From Verrucomicrobiales bacterium (GTDB lineage: Bacteria > Verrucomicrobiota > Verrucomicrobiia > Limisphaerales > Palsa-1400), in assembly GCA_003138485.1 (NCBI GenBank), contig PLGF01000141.1, forward strand, positions 35,285 to 70,554: a DNA stretch of 35,270 bases, given 5' to 3'. The translations under genes were made by a program, and so were the position numbers. Below, piece by piece: positions 1 through 7,661 of the stretch. The notes under the pieces are model-generated. The model was not told the DNA's origin. It searched no databases and saw only the letters and a list, made by a program, of their open reading frames with translations. Positions within the stretch are counted from its first letter, which is position 1. Every line of letters starts with the position of its first letter.

Positions 1-68
1 ACAGCATTTCAAAGAACAATCCTACTTATTAAATGTAACACAACGGAGAGGGGATTGCAAGAATTCTT

Positions 69-190
69 TTGCAGAAGTGAACAAATTATTGGAAAGGCGC
101 TCGCGCGTGGGCAGAACACGCGGAATAACGCAGATGAAGAATCATTCTCTTCCGTATCTGCGTCAATCTGCGTGTTCTGCGGGCAATTTC
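69..190 (+). repeat. Dispersed palindromic repeat, copy A
   Basis: The core contains an imperfect inverted repeat: the left arm starts GGGCAGAACACGCGGAATAA near 109 and the right arm ends GCGTGTTCTGCGGGC near 184. A diverged copy in the same orientation lies at about 3824-3945. The two share the lead-in (GCAGAA..GTGAAC) and the block CGCTCGCGCGTGGGC, with scattered substitutions and small indels. Both arms change while still pairing, which suggests a structured RNA or DNA hairpin. No coding sequence is convincing here. The two copies flank the two-gene cassette at 696-3706. Confidence 0.7.
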
Positions 191-312
191 CCCCCCCGTG
201 GGTTGCGGGCCCAAAGCCGATAGGCCTTCCTGGCAGGTGCTTTGACTTCCGGCGGGAGCGCTCGGTAAGCCTTCCCAAAACTAGGAGTCGTTAATGACTT
301 CCCCGATCATTA

Positions 313-474
313 GGCAGCGCGAAAGAATAATTTGAGCAACTATGGCGCAGGGATTTTGGCCGCTGGCAAGGCGCTCGTGAGGCGCATATCCGAAGGGATC
401 TGCAACGAACGAGCAACGCTGCCAGCGGCCAAAAGAAGCAGCCAGACTTGCTCAAATTATTTTTTCGCGCTGCC
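313..474. repeat. 162-bp imperfect palindrome (hairpin element)
   Basis: Nearly the whole interval folds on itself. The left arm begins GGCAGCGCGAAAGAATAATT at 313, and the reverse complement of the right end (474 backwards) reads GGCAGCGCGAAAAAATAATT. A second exact block, TTTTGGCCGCTGGCA, is present in both arms, and pairing continues toward a centre near 393. The arms are about 75-80 nt. This is the size and shape of a MITE-like or REP-like non-autonomous element, or of a large structured RNA. No gene is supported between 1 and 695; this palindrome and repeat copy A are the only structure seen there. Confidence 0.75.
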
Positions 475-695
475 TTGGCGACTTCTTCGGAAGTGCAGCA
501 CCCCTTGCCCACGCGCAAGATCTTCCCAACCATTTGTTCCGTCTGCGCGACAGCGCCGCTTTCAAACACAGAAAAGCTCGACAAAGGTGGGATGCGCCCG
601 GGTGTGAGGGTGTGATCAAATGAAAAATTATGCTTGCATTAGGGGGCGGCATGTGACAGATTCTGATTCGTGTACCGACCAATCCAAAAGAATCC

Positions 696-3266
696 ATGAA
701 AAAGTGTATTGCGTTTCTTCTCATGCTCGCAGGTTTTGCTGTCACTAATAATTTGATGGCCCAAGGGACTGCGTTCACCTATCAAGGCCAGCTCCAGTCC
801 AACGGCGTCCCGGCCGGCGGAAGTTACGACATGGCCTTCTCCCTGTTCCCGGCCGCGAGCGGGGGCGCGGCCGGCGCCGGGCCGATCACCAATGCCGCCA
901 CCGGCGTGACCAACGGCTTGTTCACTGTCACGCTGGATTTTGGCGCGGGCGTTCTCAACGGAAGCAATTACTGGCTGGCCATCAGCGTGTCTCCCGCCGG
1001 GAGCAACCTATTCACCGAGCTGACTCCGCGGCAGCCGCTGGGGTCCGTGCCCTATGCGGTATTCGCGGCGGGTGCCAGCAACGTGTCCGGCGCAGTGCTT
1101 GCCAGCCAATTGAGCGGCAGCGTGGGGAATAGTCAACTGGCCAACAGTTCCATCACCGTGACCGCCGGGGTTGGTCTTGGCGGCGGCGGCGCGGTGGCTT
1201 TGGGTGGCGCGACAACCTTGAGCAACGCCGGCGTGCTGTCGGTCGCGGGCAACGGGGACATCACGGTGGCAACGGTCAATGGCGCGGTGACACTGGGCGA
1301 CACGGCGACCAGCGCCGCGGCGCCGAACCTCATCGTCACACGCGACAGCACCGGCAGCTTTTCCGCGGCCAGCATCACCCTGGGGGGCAATTTGAACCTG
1401 CCCGCCACGACGGCTACCACGGGTCTTATTAACGCCGGCGGCAACAGCCTGATCCACTCATACGGGAACCAGAACTTCTTCGCCGGGGCGGGCGCGGGCA
1501 ACTTCACAATGGGCGGCGGAAACAACACCGCGACGGGAGTCCTGGCGCTTTCAGGCAATTCGAGCGGCAGCAACAACACGGCGACCGGGTGGGAATCGCT
1601 CTACAACAACACCAGGGGAGTCAATAATACCGCGACCGGCTGGTCGGCCCTGGTCAACAACACCACCGGAGGCGACAACACGGCCGCCGGCGACCAGGCG
1701 CTCTATTCGAATACGACCGGCGGCGACAACACGGCGACCGGCTGGTCGGCGCTTTACAACAACATCGGGGGAAACTGGAACACGGCCGACGGCTGGAGCG
1801 CGCTTTACAACAACACGAGCGGCATTTACAACACCGCCACCGGCTATAAGGCGCTGCTGAATAACACCACCGGCTCTGAAAACACGGCCAACGGCACCGG
1901 CGCGCTTCAAGACAACACGACCGGCACGGACAACGCGGCCTACGGAGTCAACGCGCTGCTCAGCAACATCAGCGGGAGCAACAACACGGCCAGCGGCTGG
2001 GCGTCGCTTGGCCATAACACGACCGGCTACAACAACACGGCTAATGGCCAGTCGGCACTTTACTCCAACACCACCGGAAACAGAAACGAGGCGATTGGCC
2101 AAAATGCGATGTACTCCAACACGACCGGGATTCAGAACGCCGCCTTGGGCGATTGGGCGCTTTACGACAACACGAGCGGCAGCCAGAACACCGCCAGCGG
2201 CAGCGGTGCGATGCTAAACAATACCACCGGCGGTTTCAATACAGGGGCTGGCTTCAACGCGCTTTACAACAACACCACCGGCTACTGGAACACGGCCATC
2301 GGTGGTCGCGCGCTTATTTCCAACACGACCGGAGGGAACAACACGGCTGTTGGCGGCGATGCGCTCCACTACAACACGACCGGCAGCTCCAACACGGCCA
2401 CGGGCGCCAACGCGCTCCAGGGCAACACCACCGGCAGTTACAACACGGCCGATGGCCATAATGCCTTGGTATTCAACACGACGGGCAACTATAACACAGC
2501 CGACGGCTTTCAGGCGCTTTGGACCAACACCACCGGCATCCAAAACACTGCGACTGGCGCCTTCGCTGGACAGAACAACACGACGGGATCGAATAATACA
2601 GCGATCGGTTGGGGGGCGCTCCTCAAAAACACCACCGGAAGTTCCAACATCGCCATCGGCTATTTGGCTGGCAGCAATCTCACCACGGGCAATTACAACA
2701 TCGACATAGGCAACGTGGGTTTGGCGGGCGACAGCAATGTCATCCGCATCGGAACTCCGGGCACTCACACCAACGCCTTCATTGCCGGGCAGATCGTCGG
2801 CGACGGCAGCGGTTTGACCAACCTGAGTGTCGGGCAACTGCCGGGCGCGGTGCTGACGAATAATGAAAGCGGCGCAATGTTGACCGGCACATTCAACGGA
2901 ACATTTGCCGGCAGCGGCGCGGGACTGACGAATTTGAACCCGACGAATTTAAACGCGGGCACGGCGCCGATCAACATTTCCGGCAACGCGGCAACGGCGA
3001 CGACCGCCGCGAACGTAACCGGGAACATCGCCGATGCCCAGTTACCGGCGAACGTTCCCTTGTTGAACGGAACCAACTCGTTCACCGGCACGAACACCTT
3101 TTCCGGCCCAACCATTGCGACCAACGCCGGCAACATTTTCAACGGGGCGTTCACCGGCAACGGCGGGGGTCTGACAAATCTTGCAACGGGCGGAATTACC
3201 ACGAACGTCCTTGTCGCCGGGGTTACGTTTTACATCACCAACGGTATTATAATGAACGTCCAATGA
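696..3266 (+). CDS. Secreted fibre-like protein with 23 tandem 17-residue repeats
   Basis: The 856-residue protein starts with a signal peptide (MKKCIAFLLMLAGF..., probable cleavage after the Ala-Gln near residue 23). An N-terminal domain (about 24-125) of a type common in verrucomicrobial surface proteins contains FTYQGQLQSNG and LGSVPYAVFA. Residues 277-667 are 23 copies of a 17-residue unit with consensus NTATGxxALxxNTTGxx and no length variation. A partial unit (NIDIGNVGL) and a tail with repeated 'GSGLTNL' motifs follow. The Gly/Asn/Thr pattern resembles trimeric adhesin head or tail-fibre beta-helix repeats, so a surface adhesin or fibre is inferred. There is no membrane anchor, YadA-type beta-barrel or sorting signal at the C-terminus. 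The stop overlaps the start of the next gene (ATGA), suggesting translational coupling. Confidence 0.85.
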   Translation: MKKCIAFLLMLAGFAVTNNLMAQGTAFTYQGQLQSNGVPAGGSYDMAFSLFPAASGGAAGAGPITNAATGVTNGLFTVTLDFGAGVLNGSNYWLAISVSPAGSNLFTELTPRQPLGSVPYAVFAAGASNVSGAVLASQLSGSVGNSQLANSSITVTAGVGLGGGGAVALGGATTLSNAGVLSVAGNGDITVATVNGAVTLGDTATSAAAPNLIVTRDSTGSFSAASITLGGNLNLPATTATTGLINAGGNSLIHSYGNQNFFAGAGAGNFTMGGGNNTATGVLALSGNSSGSNNTATGWESLYNNTRGVNNTATGWSALVNNTTGGDNTAAGDQALYSNTTGGDNTATGWSALYNNIGGNWNTADGWSALYNNTSGIYNTATGYKALLNNTTGSENTANGTGALQDNTTGTDNAAYGVNALLSNISGSNNTASGWASLGHNTTGYNNTANGQSALYSNTTGNRNEAIGQNAMYSNTTGIQNAALGDWALYDNTSGSQNTASGSGAMLNNTTGGFNTGAGFNALYNNTTGYWNTAIGGRALISNTTGGNNTAVGGDALHYNTTGSSNTATGANALQGNTTGSYNTADGHNALVFNTTGNYNTADGFQALWTNTTGIQNTATGAFAGQNNTTGSNNTAIGWGALLKNTTGSSNIAIGYLAGSNLTTGNYNIDIGNVGLAGDSNVIRIGTPGTHTNAFIAGQIVGDGSGLTNLSVGQLPGAVLTNNESGAMLTGTFNGTFAGSGAGLTNLNPTNLNAGTAPINISGNAATATTAANVTGNIADAQLPANVPLLNGTNSFTGTNTFSGPTIATNAGNIFNGAFTGNGGGLTNLATGGITTNVLVAGVTFYITNGIIMNVQ
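1524..2696 (+). repeat. 51-bp coding tandem repeat, 23 units
   Basis: This is the DNA encoding the 17-residue repeats. The unit is exactly 51 bp and all 23 units keep this length, with a partial 24th starting at 2697. Units differ at third positions and at the variable residues, so they are old or under selection and not a fresh slippage product. Asn-Thr-Ala, Ala-Leu and Asn-Thr-Thr-Gly are the fixed points of each unit. Confidence 0.9.
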
Positions 3267-3706
3267 AAGCCCTTCTCATCATCCCGCTGGCACTGGCTGC
3301 ATCGTTGATTCACGCGCAGCAATACTCCATTGGCTGGTATAAAATCGCGGGCGGCGGCGGCGCCAGCGCTGGCGGCGGCTATCAAGTTACCGGCACCATC
3401 GGACAGCCGGATGCCGGTGGCGCGATGACCGGCGCCACTTATTCATTGACCGGCGGTTTTTGGAGTTTGATTTCTGTCGTGCAAACCGCGGGTCTTCCCA
3501 ACCTGAGCATCACCCATGCCGGCAACAGCGTGGTTGTCTCCTGGCCGAACACGGCCAATTGTGCCTTGCAACAGAACAGCATTCTGGCCGCGTCGGCGGG
3601 CTGGACGGCGAGCGGCTATGCGGTCAGCACCAACGCCAGCGGCACGAGCAGCATTACCATCGCGCCGCCCAAGGGCAGCTTGTTTTTCCGCCTGGCCAGT
3701 CCCTGA
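3263..3706 (+). CDS. Small secreted protein with GGFWS segment
   Basis: This 147-residue protein has a clear signal peptide (MKALLIIPLALAASLIHAQQ, cleavage around residue 19). The next stretch is Gly-rich (GGGGASAGGGYQVTGTIGQP) and leads to YSLTGGFWS, a segment found in many secreted proteins of Verrucomicrobiota. The C-terminal half (about 80-147) has a short beta-rich module with SVVVSWP, W-ASGY and a terminal FFRLASP, resembling the C-terminal module of other verrucomicrobial exported proteins. The start codon overlaps the stop of the fibre-like gene (ATGA), so the two are probably co-translated and act together at the cell surface. The function is unknown; a partner or anchor of the fibre is inference. 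Confidence 0.8.
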   Translation: MKALLIIPLALAASLIHAQQYSIGWYKIAGGGGASAGGGYQVTGTIGQPDAGGAMTGATYSLTGGFWSLISVVQTAGLPNLSITHAGNSVVVSWPNTANCALQQNSILAASAGWTASGYAVSTNASGTSSITIAPPKGSLFFRLASP

Positions 3707-3823
3707 AATCCTGAAAACACCGCATCGCTCATTTGATGCTTGGCGCCGTCAGGCGGCTGCCCTCTTGAGATTTGATGAGGATGCCAAACGCGGAACTCAG
3801 CCAGGGACGGGACAAGAAATTGC

Positions 3824-3945
3824 CTTGGCAGAAGGTGAACGGATTGTTGGGCGGACGCTCGCGCGTGGGCGGAACACGCGGAATGACGCAGCAACGGCTG
3901 AAAAAGAGAAGATTTCTTCTGCGTTATTCTGTTCCGCGGGCTGCT
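3824..3945 (+). repeat. Dispersed palindromic repeat, copy B
   Basis: This is the diverged second copy of the element at 69-190, in the same orientation. It shares GCAGAAGGTGAAC and CGCTCGCGCGTGGGC with small changes, and keeps the internal palindrome (GGGCGGAACACGCGGAATGA facing TCTGTTCCGCGGGC). It occupies most of the gene-free stretch 3707-4012. Apparent reading frames through it are not convincing. Confidence 0.65.
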
Positions 3946-4012
3946 TGCCCATCAAATCCGGCTCGACAGGGCGCGCCGGGGCTGGCAGAGTCGCCCGGAA
4001 TTCCGTTGCTCC

Positions 4013-4900
4013 ATGTTGTCTCTCGAACAATTAGCCGCGCTGCTCGAAGAGCACCGCCAGGCGCCGGCTGTCCCCGTTCGCGAATTTTCTTTGGGCGGCG
4101 AGACTTTTGCCTTCAATTCCTCTCCGGCCATCATGGGCGTGGTCAACCTCTCGCCGGATTCCTGGTATCGCGAAAGCGTCTGCCTCACGGCCGAGCGCGC
4201 CATCGCGCGCGGACTGGTGCTCCGGGCGCAGGGCGCCCGCATCGTCGATGTCGGAGCGGAATCGACGCTGGCGCAGGCGGCGCGGCTGGACTCGTCCGCG
4301 CAGGAAGGCAGATTGCTGCCCGTCGTGCGCGGACTGGCCGCGGCCGGCGTGCTCGTTTCGGTGGAAACCTACCAGGCCGAAGTCGCGCGGGGCTGCCTGG
4401 AAGCGGGCGCCAAGGTGATCAATCTCACCGGGACCCAAGACGCGCCGGAGATTTTCCGACTGGCGGCGGAGCATTCGGCGGCGGTCATCCTTTGCCATGT
4501 GCAGGGCCGCAACCCGCGGGAAGTGGGCGATTTCGACGCAAGCGGCGATGTCATCGAACGGATGCGGGAGTATTTCGGGCGGCTTTCGGAGACGGCGGAG
4601 CGGCAGGGCGTGGAAAGAATCCTGCTCGATCCCGGCCTGGGCTTTTATTATCGCAATTTGCGTGACAGCGCGGCGCGTGTGCGGCACCAGATGACCACCT
4701 TTTTGAACACCTTTCGCCTGCGGACATTGGGATTCCCGGTGTGCCACGCCTTGCCGCACGCCTTCGAGTATTTCGGGGAAGAGGTGCGTTGCGCGGAGCC
4801 TTTCTTTGCCGTGCTCGCGGCGCTGGGCAAGACCGACCTGTTCCGCACGCACGAAGTCCCGCGCGTGCGCGCCGTGTTGGAAACGCTGCGGATGTTTTAA
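4013..4900 (+). CDS. Divergent dihydropteroate synthase-like protein
   Basis: This 295-residue protein follows the DHPS TIM-barrel plan. IMGVVNLSPDSW (40-51) matches the first pterin-site motif, IVDVGAEST (77-85) the second, VSVETYQAEVARGCLEAGAK (115-134) the strand normally reading 'SVDT', VINLTG (135-140) the Asn motif, and ILLDPGLGF (203-211) the 'DPGIGF' motif. RTHEV near the C-terminus matches the final Arg-x-His. Two points are unusual: the Asp of SVDT is Glu118, and the 'SRK' lysine motif seems to be replaced by GFPVCHALPHAF. Folate synthesis is therefore uncertain, and a related pterin-binding or C1 reaction is possible. It is not next to other folate genes. Its stop overlaps the stop of the convergent methyltransferase gene by 4 bp. 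Confidence 0.75.
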   Translation: MLSLEQLAALLEEHRQAPAVPVREFSLGGETFAFNSSPAIMGVVNLSPDSWYRESVCLTAERAIARGLVLRAQGARIVDVGAESTLAQAARLDSSAQEGRLLPVVRGLAAAGVLVSVETYQAEVARGCLEAGAKVINLTGTQDAPEIFRLAAEHSAAVILCHVQGRNPREVGDFDASGDVIERMREYFGRLSETAERQGVERILLDPGLGFYYRNLRDSAARVRHQMTTFLNTFRLRTLGFPVCHALPHAFEYFGEEVRCAEPFFAVLAALGKTDLFRTHEVPRVRAVLETLRMF

Positions 4901-5883
4901 CCCGCGCTTTTCCGGCAGAGAAAGACCCCTTCCTCTTCGGATGGCGTGATCCATTGATCGAGGACCTCGACTTGCCAGGCCCGCAAGAGGCGCCCGGCTC
5001 GTTCGGGTGTGTAGCGGTACGAAAAAAACAGGCGGAGCAATTCGCCCCGGCCAAAATCAAAACGCTCGCCATCCACCATCAGGGACCGGTTGCGGAGAAA
5101 ACGAAAATCCGCCGCGATCCGCCTCAACCCCGCCGCTTCCTCAATGGAGAATTCCACCGCGCCATCGTCCGGCTCGATTCCAAGGTCGGTCACGAAGGCC
5201 ATCAGCCAATCGCGCGTTTCGCGATTATCGTAACCGGGAAAAACCCGTCGCACCCCGGCCGCGTAGTCGGGACCGGGCGCAAGATTCGCGCTCAAAAGCA
5301 AAAGATCGCCCGGCCTCAACAGCGCCGCCAGCCTGCGAAGGGCGTCGTCCGGCTCGAAGTTCGGGATCATGCCGAAAAAGGTGTATAGGCGCTGGGCCAT
5401 CCGCGGATCGAGCTGATCGAAAACCTCCGCCCAATCCTCCGCGGCGCCCAAATCGCACAGGAGCGGATGGCAGGGGGCGCCCGGGGCGGCGGTTTGGGCC
5501 TCGCGGACGGAAGCCAGAAGCAGGGCCAGGCTGCCATCGCAGGGTGTGTAGGAAAGCTCGTTCACCTTCTGGGCCAGCAACCCCAACAGTCGCGCCTCCT
5601 TTTGCCCGCCGCCACAGCCCAGGCCGATCAGGCGCGCCGCGTTTTGGCCCATCACTCCGGCCGCCGCCGCGAAGCTCCGGTCGTAGATGGCCGACGCCTC
5701 CGGGTCAGTCCGGGATGGCGAGAAGGCCTCATGCAAGGCGAGCCATTTGCGGGCTTGTTGGCGGCTTTCATAGAGGTACTTTGGCGCGATCCGGCGCGCG
5801 CGCAGGCCCTCGCGCAGGCCGCGCTGGACATTTTCCGGAAACTGGCTGGCATGGACCGTTATCGACGCCGTCTCAGATGTCAT
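4897..5883 (-). CDS. EgtD-like SAM-dependent methyltransferase
   Basis: This 328-residue protein resembles the histidine-specific methyltransferase family of EgtD (ergothioneine synthesis). An N-terminal 'SRTDPEASAIYD' region is followed by the SAM-binding loop LIGLGCGGGQK (85-95). FFGMIPNFEPDDAL (169-182) corresponds to EgtD 'GSTIGNF', with Asn175 kept, then PGDLLLLS. The C-terminal substrate lid is GELLRLFFSYRYT (280-292). In EgtD this lid carries an R-T-E-x-S motif whose Glu contacts the substrate histidine. Here it reads RLFFS, so by eye the Glu appears to be Phe286 while Ser288 is kept. A substrate other than histidine is therefore likely. The start overlaps the last 11 bp of the Rrf2 gene, making a two-gene operon. 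Confidence 0.75.
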   Translation of the reverse strand: MTSETASITVHASQFPENVQRGLREGLRARRIAPKYLYESRQQARKWLALHEAFSPSRTDPEASAIYDRSFAAAAGVMGQNAARLIGLGCGGGQKEARLLGLLAQKVNELSYTPCDGSLALLLASVREAQTAAPGAPCHPLLCDLGAAEDWAEVFDQLDPRMAQRLYTFFGMIPNFEPDDALRRLAALLRPGDLLLLSANLAPGPDYAAGVRRVFPGYDNRETRDWLMAFVTDLGIEPDDGAVEFSIEEAAGLRRIAADFRFLRNRSLMVDGERFDFGRGELLRLFFSYRYTPERAGRLLRAWQVEVLDQWITPSEEEGVFLCRKSAG

Positions 5884-6298
5884 ACATCTTCGCCTTGTCG
5901 GCCCCGGCCTCGACCAATTGTTGGAAAGTGACGGCGTTTGCTGTGGTATTGACAGCGTCGCGCAACTGGCGCCAGGCGTGGCGCAATTCGGCGGGGCATT
6001 GCGCGTCGCTCAGTCCCGGCGAATCAAAAGTCTCTCCGTGAACGCAGCGCAGGACGTCGCCGAAGGAAATTTTCGCCGGGGGCCGCGCCAGCAAATAGCC
6101 CCCCGCCTTGCCGCGCTGGCTTTTGACGATCTGGGCGGATTTGAGTTCGATGAGAATTTGCACGAGGTAATTGGGCGGGATGCCCTGGGTGGAAGCCATT
6201 TCCTCGACAGTCCGGGCGCCGCCCTCCTGGTAATGTTGCGAGAGCCAGAGCACGGCGCGGGCCGCATAATCGCTTTTAACGGAAAGTTTCACGCGCAA
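5873..6298 (-). CDS. Rrf2-family transcriptional regulator
   Basis: This 141-residue protein has the Rrf2 winged-helix signature: KSDYAARAVLWLSQ at 8-21, VEEMASTQGIPPNYLVQILI at 31-50, and the wing KSQRGKAGGYLLARPP at 59-74, as in IscR, NsrR and CymR. Only two cysteines are visible (Cys85, Cys101), so the three-cysteine iron-sulfur site of IscR or NsrR is absent. It may be cofactor-free like CymR, or bind ligand differently. It is the first gene of a minus-strand pair whose second gene starts 11 bp before this stop, so it probably controls itself and the methyltransferase. Confidence 0.88.
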   Translation of the reverse strand: MRVKLSVKSDYAARAVLWLSQHYQEGGARTVEEMASTQGIPPNYLVQILIELKSAQIVKSQRGKAGGYLLARPPAKISFGDVLRCVHGETFDSPGLSDAQCPAELRHAWRQLRDAVNTTANAVTFQQLVEAGADKAKMYDI

Positions 6299-6350
6299 GG
6301 CGGTAGCTGGCCGCCATGGTCAGGTGTTCCCAGGCGGAAAGCAAGCCGCC

Positions 6351-6487
6351 AGGAATGACTAATGTCTAAGCACGAATGACCAAGGAATGACGAAGCCCGA
6401 ATGACGAAAGCGGCTCCGAGCGGCCATTTCGTCATTGAGTCATTTGGGAATTCTTTCGTCATTGGAGCTTGGACATTCGTCATTTTC
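6351..6487. repeat. Long hairpin made of GAATGACGAA-type motifs
   Basis: The left half (6351-6410) has repeated AATGAC motifs such as CGAATGACCAAGGAATGACG. The right half (6427-6487) has the complementary GTCATT motifs. Reverse-complemented, the right arm reads AATGACGAATGTCCAAGC, matching AATGACTAATGTCTAAGC on the left. The result is an imperfect ~60-bp stem with a GC-rich loop. I believe similar 'gaatgacgaa' hairpins are scattered in other verrucomicrobial and planctomycete genomes, but this is from memory. Confidence 0.7.
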
Positions 6488-6589
6488 CCCCGGCGTATTC
6501 TGGTTTCGCCGTTGACTGAGCCGGCTTGTGTCCAAAAACTGAGATCCGCACATCCGACTGGAGCGCAAGACGGAATACTTCGGGGATCG

Positions 6590-6742
6590 CCCTCATCCTA
6601 GCCTTCTCCCCCAGGAGAAGGATCAGCTATCGCCCGGTACTGGTTTTGCGTGGGCGTGTCCGGCCAGTGCAGTCGCTGGTATCTCAAGTGGACGTCGGAT
6701 GATTCTCCCTCTCCTGGAGAAGAGGGCAGGGGTGAGGTCGAG
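6590..6742. repeat. Inverted pair of CCTCA-CCTTCTCC motifs
   Basis: CCTCATCCTAGCCTTCTCCC (6591 on) and, 100 bp downstream in inverse orientation, GAGAAGAGGGCAGGGGTGAG (to about 6740) are complementary with mismatches. They frame an otherwise unremarkable spacer just upstream of the ferritin gene. The motif type is a common dispersed intergenic sequence in GC-rich bacteria. I see no gene between 6299 and 6835. Confidence 0.45.
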
Positions 6743-6835
6743 CCCCGAAGAGTTCTGTTTTGCGCCTCCGACTGGGGGCGCGAATCGTCTGGACAACAGG
6801 CGGCGGGCGGGATAGCCTTGTTGAAAATAATTTAT

Positions 6836-7339
6836 ATGACAGCAAAACTCATCGCAGCGTTGAACAAACAGGCCAACATGGAATTGCAAGCCGCCCACGG
6901 CTATCTGGCGATGGCCTACTGGAGCGATGTCCATCATTACAGCGGCTTCGCGAAATTCTTCCATGAACAATCCACCGAGGAACACCTCCACGCCGGGAAA
7001 CTCCTCAAGCACATCGCCGACCGCGCGGGCGTCCCGGCCCTCAGCGCGCTGACGGCCCCGAAGGTTTCCTTCAAGGACCTCACCGACATCGCGCAGACCG
7101 CCTATGACATGGAGCGGGCCAACACCGCCGGCATCAACGCCACTTATGAGGTCGCCCTGGCTGAGAAGGATTACCCCGCCCAAGTGCTGCTCCACTGGTT
7201 CATCAGCGAGCAAGTCGAGGAAGAGGCCTGGACGGACAAGCTCCTGGCCAAGACCCGCGAGGCCACCTGTTCGGGCAGTATCTCCAGCCTCGACCGGCAC
7301 CTGGCCAAAATCCTCGCCGGCGACGCTGCGGAGGATTAG
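6836..7339 (+). CDS. ftnA: Bacterial non-haem ferritin
   Basis: This 167-residue protein has the usual length of FtnA-type ferritins, which oxidise Fe(II) and store iron in a 24-subunit cytoplasmic shell. Ferroxidase residues are visible in order: Glu16 (NMELQAAHGY), Glu49 and His52 in TEEHLHAGKLL (the E-x-x-H pair), Glu93 (YDMERAN), and Gln126 and Glu129 in ISEQVEEEAW. I chose the ATG at 6836 because the upstream in-frame extension runs through the dispersed repeat and is not ferritin-like, while this start gives the normal N-terminus (TAKLIAALNKQANMEL). No strong ribosome binding site is seen; AT-rich sequence precedes the start. It stands alone, with a VapBC-type pair following. Confidence 0.93.
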   Translation: MTAKLIAALNKQANMELQAAHGYLAMAYWSDVHHYSGFAKFFHEQSTEEHLHAGKLLKHIADRAGVPALSALTAPKVSFKDLTDIAQTAYDMERANTAGINATYEVALAEKDYPAQVLLHWFISEQVEEEAWTDKLLAKTREATCSGSISSLDRHLAKILAGDAAED

Positions 7340-7415
7340 GCCGTATTGAAGGCTTCCGCGGGGAAATCCTCAGATACGCGCTTGACCGGCGCGTTGTTTG
7401 TGGGAATTTTCCCTT

Positions 7416-7661
7416 ATGACGACAATTGCCAAGGCCGACAAAAGCCGGTTGACCATTCGGGGATTGGTTGACGGCCATCATTACATTGTGCGCGAACAGC
7501 CCGGCGGCTGGTTCATCACGCCTGAAAAAATGCATCGCGTCAAAAGAACCGGCATGAGCGCGGACGCCTTTGCCCGGCTCTACCGCTCCCGCACACCCTT
7601 GGGCGCTGACACGGCCAGGGAAATCGCCGCCAACCTGGCCGCCACTGACAAGGCGAAATGA
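7416..7661 (+). CDS. Putative VapB/AbrB-like antitoxin
   Basis: This is an 81-residue protein from the ATG at 7416; a TTG 18 bp upstream is possible but less likely. The N-terminus (TTIAKADKSRLTIRG) and the short beta-rich region GHHYIVREQPGGWFITPEKM resemble the AbrB-type swapped-hairpin DNA-binding fold of many antitoxins, followed by a helical tail expected to wrap the toxin. The family match is weak; the call rests mainly on position. Its stop overlaps the start of the PIN-domain gene (ATGA), the standard antitoxin-toxin layout, so the pair is probably autoregulated. Confidence 0.7.
   Translation: MTTIAKADKSRLTIRGLVDGHHYIVREQPGGWFITPEKMHRVKRTGMSADAFARLYRSRTPLGADTAREIAANLAATDKAK

Noticed and set aside
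1524-2696. Possible CRISPR array because of the regular 51-bp spacing
   Set aside because: The units are coding, diverge along their whole length and have no constant-repeat and unique-spacer pattern; no cas genes are present.
1008-2837. Long minus-strand and shifted open frames across the fibre-like gene
   Set aside because: They are shadows produced by the 51-bp periodic coding repeats; they have repeated low-complexity Arg/Val text and no domain.
3772-4665. 297-codon plus-strand frame overlapping the DHPS-like gene
   Set aside because: It runs through the dispersed repeat and then out of frame through the DHPS-like gene; it is Arg/Gly-rich and unrecognisable.
6650-6835. N-terminal extension of ferritin
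   Set aside because: It would encode repeat sequence before the normal ferritin N-terminus; the ATG at 6836 gives the family length.
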